Source: Acholeplasmataceae bacterium
GTDB lineage: Bacteria; Bacillota_I; Bacilli_A; ML615J-28; CAG-313
Reading direction: 5' to 3'
DNA length: 45,874 bases
Assembly (NCBI GenBank): GCA_012838545.1
Contig: DUPC01000048.1
Span: forward strand, 1 to 45,874
In this document: positions 31,472 through 38,193 of the stretch, piece by piece
Position numbering within the stretch: position 1 is the first letter of the stretch
Layout: the number at the start of each line of letters is the position of its first letter
Position numbers and translations under genes: made by a program
Notes under the pieces: generated by a model
Told to the model about the DNA's origin: nothing
Database searches by the model: none
What the model saw: the letters and a program-made list of their open reading frames with translations, nothing else

Positions 31472-32545
31472 CTAAATATGCTTTTCGCTTAGGTAGGTGT
31501 TGCGATAACTCTCGTGTAAGGTGATATCGATGGAGGTTGCGATTAATTTGGCTAAATCTTCCACGTCTGCATCCACTTCTTTCGGAGTGACCATCATATT
31601 ATACCCTTGTGGGGTGAGCACTTCTTTGATTAGACTACGTTTTTCGGCTTCTGTTAACAAACCAATTTTTCCCATCCATTGTTCCCGTAAATCTTCTTTG
31701 GGCAGCTCCAGTTCGGAAAAATCTTGCTTTAAAGGCGTGGAAGCCAGCGCTTCTGCCAGGCGTTTTTCGCCAAAAGCTTCTTGGTTTAAATACTTCAAAA
31801 TGAAGTCTATCGTATCGCTGGTAATTGTCACCGCATCCACCACGGTCGGAACGCCAATCGCAATCACAGGTACCCCCATCGTTTGGGAAGAAATTTCTTT
31901 GCGCTTATTGCCGACACCCGAACCGGGACTAATCCCCGCATCGGTAATTTGAATCGAGCGGTTGACTCTCGCGATTGACGCCGCCGCCAGCGCATCAATC
32001 ACAATCAGAAATTCGACTTCGACTTGTCCCCTGACCGCATTTATAATATCATAAGTCTCGATTCCCGTGGTTCCCATAACCCCCGGACTCATGCCACAAA
32101 CTTCGCTGTAGCCTTCGCTGACGGTTCCCAGTTCAAAAAGGTGTCTAGTTACAATGATATTATCCAAAACATAAGGTCCCAAACTATCAGGTGTCACATT
32201 GACATTACCCAGGCCTACCACCAAGGCGCGTTTCCCCTTGACACCCAGGTCTGTCAACATGTAGTCCAAAACTTCAGAAAGCGCTAGTTCAATTTTTCGA
32301 CAGGTCTTGCTGTCATGGTAATCACCGGGTTCCAATTCAATCAAAAAATAACTTCCGGCGCGTTTTTTCAACTTTTCTGCCGCGGTTTCCCCAATTACCG
32401 TCTTTTGTACCCTTAATCCCTGAACGTCCAACTCTTCTCTTTGAACATCGGGAAGTTCTTCCGGTTTTCTCCGGGAAACATCTTCATGGGCAAGGTCGGT
32501 GCGTAAGGTATAACGCATAAGTTCATTTTCTTGTTCCAATTTCAT
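31472..32545 (-). CDS. gpr: GPR, germination protease
   Basis: GPR degrades the small acid-soluble proteins that coat spore DNA when spores germinate; it is made as a zymogen in the forespore. The ~357-aa protein has the short propeptide ending near RYTLRTDLAHE, the nucleotide-like GLGNVNVTPDSLGPYV segment, CGMSPGVMGTTGIE and the active-site region FLIVIDALAAASI followed by QITDAGISPGSGVGNKRKE. The start is uncertain: ATG 32545 lies only two bases after GAGG, while TTG 32539 is eight bases after it. A SigF/SigG-like promoter lies upstream. gpr-rpsT-holA follows the Bacillus order. Confidence 0.96.
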   Translation of the reverse strand: MKLEQENELMRYTLRTDLAHEDVSRRKPEELPDVQREELDVQGLRVQKTVIGETAAEKLKKRAGSYFLIELEPGDYHDSKTCRKIELALSEVLDYMLTDLGVKGKRALVVGLGNVNVTPDSLGPYVLDNIIVTRHLFELGTVSEGYSEVCGMSPGVMGTTGIETYDIINAVRGQVEVEFLIVIDALAAASIARVNRSIQITDAGISPGSGVGNKRKEISSQTMGVPVIAIGVPTVVDAVTITSDTIDFILKYLNQEAFGEKRLAEALASTPLKQDFSELELPKEDLREQWMGKIGLLTEAEKRSLIKEVLTPQGYNMMVTPKEVDADVEDLAKLIATSIDITLHESYRNTYLSEKHI

Positions 32546-32555
32546 CACCTCAATT

Positions 32556-32584
32556 TATTTTGCCCTTTTCTTGCAAAAATATGA
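32556..32584 (-). promoter_or_regulatory. Forespore (SigF/SigG)-like promoter of gpr
   Basis: TCATA (32584-32580), 14 nt, then GGGCAAAATA (32565-32556) on the minus strand. The -10 fits the SigF pattern GGnnAnAhTr; the -35 differs from GYATA at one base. In B. subtilis gpr is transcribed by SigF and SigG. The distance to the start codon is only about 10-16 nt, so the call is tentative. Confidence 0.4.
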
Positions 32585-32677
32585 ATTGACAAGTTTATTC
32601 CCAGGCAAAAAATCCCCCCAAAAAAGGGCATTCTTTTAAAAATATTATTGTAATTCTTCCCCATTTTTTAAAAAATA

Positions 32678-32692
32678 TGGTATAATAATACC
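32678..32692 (+). promoter_or_regulatory. Extended -10 promoter of rpsT
   Basis: TGGTATAAT (32678-32686) is an extended -10 with no convincing -35. It overlaps a small dyad GGTAT/ATACC (32679-32692). The SD GGAGGTGA follows at about 32703, so the leader is short. Confidence 0.6.
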
Positions 32693-32714
32693 GTTAATCT
32701 TCGGAGGTGAAATA

Positions 32715-32978
32715 ATGGCTAATATCAAACAACAAAAGAAACGTAATCTTACTAATGATAAGAAAAGATTATTAAACGCTTCCTTCAATTCTTCCATGAA
32801 GACAGCTATCAAAAAGTTCCAGGAAGCGGTGGCTCAAGGCAATAAAGAACAGGCAATTGAAGCCTTTAACTTAGCAAATAAGAAAATTGATAAAGCAGTT
32901 GCTAAGGGCATCCATCATAAAAACTATGCCGCTCGCCAAAAATCCAGTTTAGCTAAAGCCTTAAATTCTTTAGCATAA
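32715..32978 (+). CDS. rpsT: 30S ribosomal protein S20
   Basis: S20 binds 16S rRNA early in 30S assembly. The 87-aa, highly basic helical protein begins MANIKQQKKRNLTNDKKRL and ends with the typical KNYAARQKSSLAKALNSL. GGAGGTGA lies five bases before the ATG and a strong terminator follows at once, so it is monocistronic. It is the one plus-strand gene in this stretch, divergent from gpr and convergent with holA, as in Bacillus. Confidence 0.98.
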   Translation: MANIKQQKKRNLTNDKKRLLNASFNSSMKTAIKKFQEAVAQGNKEQAIEAFNLANKKIDKAVAKGIHHKNYAARQKSSLAKALNSLA

Positions 32979-33003
32979 AAAAAGACCTTCAAGGTCTTTT
33001 TTT
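32977..33003 (+). terminator. Terminator between rpsT and holA
   Basis: A near-perfect palindrome with core AGACC-TTCAA-GGTCT, flanked by seven As and seven Ts, begins at the rpsT stop. The flanking A and T runs make it bidirectional, serving holA on the minus strand too. Confidence 0.9.
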
Positions 33004-33010
33004 GTTTGCT

Positions 33011-33997
33011 TTAGAAATGATACAATAATCTTTCCAAGCCGATTTTTTTTTCTATTTGGCCGCTTTTGATATGATAATCAAGGTCGGCCATTTTTTTAAC
33101 ATAATTCACCAAATCCGTTTCATCAAACATCTTGGCATCCTTAACCATGTAATAAGCCCTGCCATCACTCACATTATAAAATTGAGCAATGTCGTGTTGT
33201 TTATAACCGGCTTTCAATAGTTTTAAGGTGGTAAGCAGATTTCGGAAGGTTCTACTTATCATGGCGATTATTCCCATCAGGTCCTGAGTGGAATTGGTAA
33301 AAGCTTGATGAAGTTCAATGACCTTTTTGGTGTCTTTCGTCACTATCGCTTTGATGAAATTAAAGATTTCGCCTTCCAAATCGCGACTAACCAAATTTTG
33401 TACATCCTTTGAAGTAACGGTTCCGTTCGCCCCCACAAATGTAGCAAGTTTTTTAACCTCATGTTCCATTCGAACATAATTTTGTTTCACCAACTCCACA
33501 AGAAGTTCCAAGGCATCATCTTTAATCGTAACTTGCTCGTCGCGAAAGAGTCTGATGACCCAGCCTTTATATTCTACTTCATCCAGCAGTTGGGTATCTT
33601 TGATGTAAGCCACCTTTTGAAGCAGTTGATAGATTTCATTGGTGGAATCAGGTTCCAAACCAATCGCATTGATAATTAAAACCGTGTGATCCGAAGGATT
33701 TTTCAAATACTTAATTAAATTGTTGAGGTCTTGTGCTTTGCCTTGTTTCTTTTTCGTGATAAAGTAGGGGTTTTTTACAATAATTACTTTATAATCTACC
33801 AGAAACGGCACCGTAATCGCATCAATAATCACTTCGCTTAAAGGAGAAATATCTAAATCGTATTTGGTAATGTTAAAGGTTGCGGGGGGGATGGTTTGAA
33901 TGATTTGATCGATTTTAGCATTTCCCCGCACCTCTTCGGTACCGGTAAAGAGATAAACATTTTCTACTGCTATTTTATTGACATTGATATTGCGCAT
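33011..33997 (-). CDS. holA: DNA polymerase III delta subunit
   Basis: HolA opens the sliding clamp within the clamp-loader complex. The 328-aa protein has the N-terminal AAA+-like domain starting VENVYLFTGTEE, DYKVIIVKNPYF and HTVLIINAIGLEPDSTNEIY, and the C-terminal helical collar with GEIFNFIKAIVTKD and AQFYNVSDGRAYYMVKDAK. As usual for delta it lacks a functional Walker A. AAGGGAGAA precedes the ATG. It lies after comEC and before rpsT in the order seen in Bacillus. Confidence 0.93.
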   Translation of the reverse strand: MRNINVNKIAVENVYLFTGTEEVRGNAKIDQIIQTIPPATFNITKYDLDISPLSEVIIDAITVPFLVDYKVIIVKNPYFITKKKQGKAQDLNNLIKYLKNPSDHTVLIINAIGLEPDSTNEIYQLLQKVAYIKDTQLLDEVEYKGWVIRLFRDEQVTIKDDALELLVELVKQNYVRMEHEVKKLATFVGANGTVTSKDVQNLVSRDLEGEIFNFIKAIVTKDTKKVIELHQAFTNSTQDLMGIIAMISRTFRNLLTTLKLLKAGYKQHDIAQFYNVSDGRAYYMVKDAKMFDETDLVNYVKKMADLDYHIKSGQIEKKIGLERLLYHF

Positions 33998-34029
33998 AGT
34001 GCATTTTCTCCCTTAACAATTAATAAATA

Positions 34030-34077
34030 AACCTTTTATCGATAAAAGGTTATTTTAGACAAAAGACTAAAATAACC
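34030..34077 (-). terminator. Terminator and overlapping palindrome between the exported-protein gene and holA
   Basis: On the minus strand GGTTATTTTAG/CTAAAATAACC (34077-34067 and 34058-34048) is followed by TTTT, a terminator for the gene ending at 34084. Its last four bases are shared with a second perfect palindrome, AACCTTTTATC/GATAAAAGGTT (34051-34030), so the two hairpins cannot both form fully. A double terminator or an alternative-fold switch before holA are both possible. Confidence 0.65.
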
Positions 34078-34083
34078 CCTTTT

Positions 34084-34836
34084 TTATTTTCTTCTTATCA
34101 ACATTATTGCAAGCAAACCAATAACGAGGAGTGATAAAGCACGTTGATAAACACCGGTAAAACAACCGCAGGCTATTGGTCCGACCCCGATTACCAAATG
34201 AGTTACGCAATTTTCGTAAATAATTTCGACTTCATCGTGGAAGATATCGGTTAATTCCGTATCGCCGACGGTAAAATCATCGGTCAAATAACTGGTGTCG
34301 TCTTCCAATTGAGCTTCGATTATCATGCCCGAAAAATCACGGGTTTCGTTTGCGGAAAAGGCCATTTTGTCCGGTTCTTTATAGATGCTAATCGATACCG
34401 CTTTTAAATCCACAAGCGCATAGTATCCTGGCTGCTTAGGCTTAAAGGTTATTTCGGTTTCCAAGATCGTAACTTCGTTCACTTTTTCAATTACACTTTC
34501 ATTCTCATCTGACTCCAAGGACAAATACCACAAGCGAAGCGATTTGCGCTGTTGATAAATGGCAGGTATGTTTAAACTGAACGTTTCTTCATCTCCCGGT
34601 TCAGTCACTTTAAATAACCCAATTAGATGAAATTTATTTAATTGGGTTTGGAGTCTGCCATACTGTTTCAAGTATTCGCCATCGTCATTGTCTATCTCAA
34701 CCAATTGGTATTGATTTAAAATCGAGAGTCCCCTGGATTGGGCATATGCTTTGAGGGGTGTAGTAAAAACAAAAGTGAAGAGAACAGTCAAAGCCAACGA
34801 TAATCGACAAAACAATTGAAACCGATGTTTGCTCAT
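34084..34836 (-). CDS. Exported, membrane-anchored protein of unknown function
   Basis: The 250-aa protein has a signal peptide (hydrophobic LSLALTVLFTFVFTTPLKAYAQ, cleavage probably after AYA near residue 32), an extracytoplasmic beta-rich domain of about 170 aa, and a C-terminal membrane helix (ALSLLVIGLLAIMLI) ending RRK. A Gly/Cys pair (ACGC) sits just before the helix. The layout resembles surface proteins with an NEAr- or NPQTN-like anchor but I see no sortase motif. It has its own promoter and terminator, inserted between comEC and holA. I do not recognise a family. Confidence 0.8.
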   Translation of the reverse strand: MSKHRFQLFCRLSLALTVLFTFVFTTPLKAYAQSRGLSILNQYQLVEIDNDDGEYLKQYGRLQTQLNKFHLIGLFKVTEPGDEETFSLNIPAIYQQRKSLRLWYLSLESDENESVIEKVNEVTILETEITFKPKQPGYYALVDLKAVSISIYKEPDKMAFSANETRDFSGMIIEAQLEDDTSYLTDDFTVGDTELTDIFHDEVEIIYENCVTHLVIGVGPIACGCFTGVYQRALSLLVIGLLAIMLIRRK

Positions 34837-34876
34837 AATATATCACTCCATTAAAAAACTACTTTAATCTAATTAT

Positions 34877-34904
34877 ATTATATCACAAAACCCCCAATTA
34901 GCAA
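34877..34904 (-). promoter_or_regulatory. Promoter of the exported-protein gene
   Basis: TTGCTA (34904-34899), 16 nt and TATAAT (34882-34877) on the minus strand, with a TGA before the -10 that makes it an extended -10. About 40 nt upstream of the start codon. Confidence 0.65.
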
Positions 34905-34959
34905 TAATAACGTTAACAAAAATACGTAGGTTTGTTTGATAATCAAACTATTTTTATAT

Positions 34960-37170
34960 TTACTTTTTGTTTTTCGCCGGTTTTAAGATTTTCTTGAAGG
35001 GAGGCCTATGCAAAACCAGCGTTTGCTTTGCTTTGGTATCCCAAACCGGAACGGTTATTTTTTTCAGCGTAAGGGGGTGCGGGAACCCAAAAGTGTTACG
35101 GTAACCGCTCATGATAACAGCTTCACTAAATTTAGCCGTTTTTAAAAAGGCCACAGACGTGGAAGTTAAAGAACCGTGATGCGCAACCTTTAAATAGTCA
35201 ACTTCAATATGGGGGAATCTATCAACCAAATCGCTTTCGGCTTCCTTTTCAATATCGCCGGTAAAAAGAAAACTTTTGCCAAACAGATTGGCAAATAAGA
35301 CAAGGCTATTATTGTTGGATGAAGAATAGGGTTTTTCGGGATGAAGGACTTGAAAAAAAAGGTTTTTTACCCTAAGGTAGTCACCCGCTTCCAAAAAGAA
35401 AGTGTTCTTTCGTTTTCCGGACAAAGCTTTTTGAATGCCTATGCTATCATCGTATTTACTTACCACTAGCGTTTTTACCATAAAACGGTTCATGATATTC
35501 CAAGCCTCACCTGCATGGTCGCTATCGCCATGAGAAAGTATTAAATAATCAATTCGTTTTATTCCCAATTTCATTAACAATTGGTGGACATCTTCATAGC
35601 CCGCTTCTCCTGTATCGATTAAGATATTCATTTGGTTAAAACGACTGACAATCAAAGTAGCTTCCCCCATAGGCAAATCCAAAAACAAGACTTTATCAAA
35701 GGGATTAAACCAAGCCATGTTTAACCAAAACACGCAAACACCAAAAAAAGATAAAAAAGCGTTTCTTGCTTTTTTAAATTCGTTCCTTTCGCAACTTGAA
35801 AGCAAGTAAATTAGGAAACCGTAATAAAGGGCGATGATTAACCAATTGGGGTGGGGAAAGCGTATAACCCCAAATTTTATGGTGCTTAACAATTTCGTAA
35901 TCCATAAAAAAGGTCTTACTACCCCTAGATACACCCCGTCGAAAATTGGCAAAAACGTTACAACCAAAGATAAAGGCAAAAGCACGAACGATACAAACGG
36001 AATATAAACCAAGTTAAAGAGCGCACTTAATAAATTAACCTCGGGACTTAGCCAAGCCACAACCGGAATAGATACCAACAGACTGATAAAACACATGATT
36101 AAACCAGACCGAAACTTTTGCTTGTGAAACCGGCCAAGCAATCGCGAAGAAACGATTAAAGAACCAGAAATAAGGTAACTTAAAATAAACCCCATTTGAA
36201 ACAAATAGTTTGGGTTGATAATTAACACGATGATTATATTTAAACAAAAACGGTCAATAGTGGTTAGGTTCAAACGATATTGTTGATTAACCCTTTTCAA
36301 GACTTCGCTTAAAAACACCCGAATAATGGAAACCATAAAATGCATGATGATTAAATAACCAAAAAGAATCGGGGTTAAAATATAGAAATGGTGCTTCTCT
36401 TTAACCTTGAAGATTTTTAAAAGTTTCGTCAAGATTAAAACAAAAACCGATACATGGAGTCCGGAAACAACAAACAAATGGCTGATGCCGATTTGGTTAA
36501 TTTGTGTTTTCAAATCTTTGGAAAAAGCGTCTTCCGACCCCATGATTAAAGCTTTTAAAATCGTGGAAGATTCTTTCGAAAAGGAGCGGTCATAATAGTT
36601 TTCGATTTTTGCTTTTATTTCTTTTACGGTAAACTTGTGTTCGACAAAAGCAATTTCTTCTATTTCGATTTGACCGTAGATTGTTAGGTTTTTCAAATAT
36701 TTTTGGTAATCAAAACCATAGGGCAGATGTGCTCTTTCTGCATCCCTAAGAGTTCCTTTAAGTAAAACTCGATCGCCAATCTTAAAGTCTCCTTGATCTT
36801 TTTTTAAGAAAAGCACATATTTACCCTGCCTAAGATTAACCACATATTGTTTTCCGTAGTCGTTTTGCTTGGCTTTTTCGATTATTCCATAACCATAATA
36901 ATCGCCCAGATGGCGGTTTTGGTATTTCCCTTCATAAATTAGCAATTTGCTTCCGATAATAATAAATAAAATCACCAATAGAACAACAAATCTTTTGTTC
37001 AGCTTTGATAAATAAAATAACAGAATTGCCAAACATAAACCCACAAAAAAAGACTTGGAATTTACCAGAATTAAAAAAAGCACAAGACTAAAACAAATAA
37101 AATGCCAGCCAGATAATAATTCGTTATATAGTGATGAATGTTTTAATCGTATTAAATATAGCTTGCCCAA
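34960..37170 (-). CDS. comEC: ComEC/Rec2 DNA-uptake channel
   Basis: ComEC passes single-stranded transforming DNA through the membrane. The ~736-aa protein has N-terminal membrane helices and an OB-like extracellular part (DUF4131, about 60-190), the Competence domain with ISHLFVVSGLHVSVFVLIL and many membrane helices (about 200-480), and a C-terminal metallo-beta-lactamase domain with LSHGDSDHAGE, LFTGDIEKEAE and LKVAHHGSLTS. The frame opens with TTG at 37170, overlapping comEA by 47 nt; no better start with an SD is visible, so the start is uncertain. It appears intact, suggesting natural competence is possible. Confidence 0.94.
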   Translation of the reverse strand: MGKLYLIRLKHSSLYNELLSGWHFICFSLVLFLILVNSKSFFVGLCLAILLFYLSKLNKRFVVLLVILFIIIGSKLLIYEGKYQNRHLGDYYGYGIIEKAKQNDYGKQYVVNLRQGKYVLFLKKDQGDFKIGDRVLLKGTLRDAERAHLPYGFDYQKYLKNLTIYGQIEIEEIAFVEHKFTVKEIKAKIENYYDRSFSKESSTILKALIMGSEDAFSKDLKTQINQIGISHLFVVSGLHVSVFVLILTKLLKIFKVKEKHHFYILTPILFGYLIIMHFMVSIIRVFLSEVLKRVNQQYRLNLTTIDRFCLNIIIVLIINPNYLFQMGFILSYLISGSLIVSSRLLGRFHKQKFRSGLIMCFISLLVSIPVVAWLSPEVNLLSALFNLVYIPFVSFVLLPLSLVVTFLPIFDGVYLGVVRPFLWITKLLSTIKFGVIRFPHPNWLIIALYYGFLIYLLSSCERNEFKKARNAFLSFFGVCVFWLNMAWFNPFDKVLFLDLPMGEATLIVSRFNQMNILIDTGEAGYEDVHQLLMKLGIKRIDYLILSHGDSDHAGEAWNIMNRFMVKTLVVSKYDDSIGIQKALSGKRKNTFFLEAGDYLRVKNLFFQVLHPEKPYSSSNNNSLVLFANLFGKSFLFTGDIEKEAESDLVDRFPHIEVDYLKVAHHGSLTSTSVAFLKTAKFSEAVIMSGYRNTFGFPHPLTLKKITVPVWDTKAKQTLVLHRPPFKKILKPAKNKK

Positions 37171-37630
37171 TTCCCTGCACCTGCATTATCTCTTCGATTT
37201 GGCGAAATCCTCCATTTTTGTTTCGATAAGTAACGATAGCTTCCGCCTTAGCTTGTCCAATTCCCGGAAGTTGCATTAACTCGTTCACCGTGGCTACATT
37301 AAGATTGATTTTAGCGGTTTTGCTTGATTGTTCCGGATTTTGGGAAGGAATGGTTATCGTTTGGTTTTGTGTAATTTCGGAAACCAAAGTGAGATCCTTG
37401 ATATTGGCACGGGAAGAAAAACCCCCACAAATCTCAATCAACTCAAAAAGCATCGTTCCTGGCTTAATCATGTAAAGGCCGGGGTTAATGACTTCTCCTC
37501 GAACTTCCACGGTTAGGAAATTGTTATTTTGGGGTTTTTCGCCAAAAGATATCGGCGCATTTTCTTGAGGGGCGCAACCAAAAAGCCCAAAAGCAAACAG
37601 AAAAATGATTAACCAATTTCTTTTTAACAT
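37124..37630 (-). CDS. comEA: ComEA, competence DNA receptor, as a lipoprotein
   Basis: ComEA binds incoming double-stranded DNA at the cell surface. The 168-aa protein has an SLBB-type domain (about 40-95: TVEVRGEVINPGLYMIKPG) and a C-terminal helix-hairpin-helix DNA-binding domain (LMQLPGIGQAKAEAI and MQVQGIGQAIFNTI, about 118-165). The N-terminus reads as a lipoprotein signal, LLIIF-like hydrophobic stretch then LFGCAPQ with the lipid Cys near residue 19, whereas B. subtilis ComEA is a one-helix membrane protein. It overlaps comEC; comEB is missing between them. Confidence 0.93.
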   Translation of the reverse strand: MLKRNWLIIFLFAFGLFGCAPQENAPISFGEKPQNNNFLTVEVRGEVINPGLYMIKPGTMLFELIEICGGFSSRANIKDLTLVSEITQNQTITIPSQNPEQSSKTAKINLNVATVNELMQLPGIGQAKAEAIVTYRNKNGGFRQIEEIMQVQGIGQAIFNTIKTFITI

Positions 37631-37713
37631 CTTCTATCCCTCCATCATGATATTGCGTATAAGGATAGACTTTTACTGGTTGCGAAAAACAGTTGTTTAG
37701 AACGCTTTCATTA

Positions 37714-37745
37714 GAAAAAGGTTTAATGAACGAATCATTAAACCT
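37714..37745 (-). terminator. Terminator after the 61-aa membrane protein gene
   Basis: On the minus strand AGGTTTAATGA (37745-37735) pairs with TCATTAAACCT (37729-37719) around TTCGT and ends in TTTTTC. Perfect 11-bp stem, just below the stop at 37760. Confidence 0.85.
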
Positions 37746-37759
37746 CATTCCTAAACGAG

Positions 37760-37945
37760 TTATGTTGTGGGATATTCATGCGGGTCGGTAGGTTTTACCT
37801 TCTCGACCATTTCTTTAGTTTTGGCGCGCAGTTTTGCCAAAAAGGTTTCAATTTGGTATTTGTTGGCGCGATATGCGCAAATACCAGCTACCATCAGCCC
37901 TCCCGCCAAAAAACTAAGTAAGCATAATTTGGTTGATTTACACAA
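37760..37945 (-). CDS. Small YtxH-like membrane protein
   Basis: The 61-aa protein has one N-terminal membrane helix (LCLLSFLAGGLMVAGICAY, about residues 7-25) and a charged helical tail (LAKLRAKTKEMVEKV), the layout of small YtxH-type proteins. A strong SD (AAGGGGTGA) precedes a TTG start, and a clear terminator follows. The function is unknown; it sits alone upstream of comEA. Confidence 0.65.
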   Translation of the reverse strand: MCKSTKLCLLSFLAGGLMVAGICAYRANKYQIETFLAKLRAKTKEMVEKVKPTDPHEYPTT

Positions 37946-38057
37946 GTTACTTCACCCCTTTTGCTCGTTTAGTTTTCGAAGCGCCGATTGGTGAATCAGA
38001 CAATCACCTTTAATAGTTCTGGATTGTAGTTAAACACCATTAAACTACACTCCCCCT

Positions 38058-38080
38058 AAAAAAGCTAGGATTAGCCTTTT
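38058..38080 (-). terminator. Terminator of the mnmA-recD2 operon
   Basis: AAGGCTA-ATCC-TAGCTTT on the minus strand, with one G-T pair, followed by Ts. About 110 nt below the recD2 stop. The following 110 nt hold only a short hairpin (GTAGTT/AACTAC) before the next gene. Confidence 0.65.
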
Positions 38081-38193
38081 ACCTTAACGCTTCAAAAAAT
38101 CGGCCAAAAAGCTGGAAAAATTGTCCTTTTTCGATAAATTGTTTCAACTAATTGGCGCCCATATTATGCGAGAAAAGAAGCAATATTATGCAC

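Noticed and set aside
38000-38033. A 14-codon frame (MVFNYNPELLKVIV) after a G-rich SD-like sequence
   Set aside because: Too short to support without conservation data; it stops at TGA and no promoter is apparent.
38010-38060. A tRNA-like sequence on the minus strand (TAGTTTAATGGT resembles a D-arm)
   Set aside because: No acceptor stem, anticodon arm or GTTCRA T-loop can be fitted around it.
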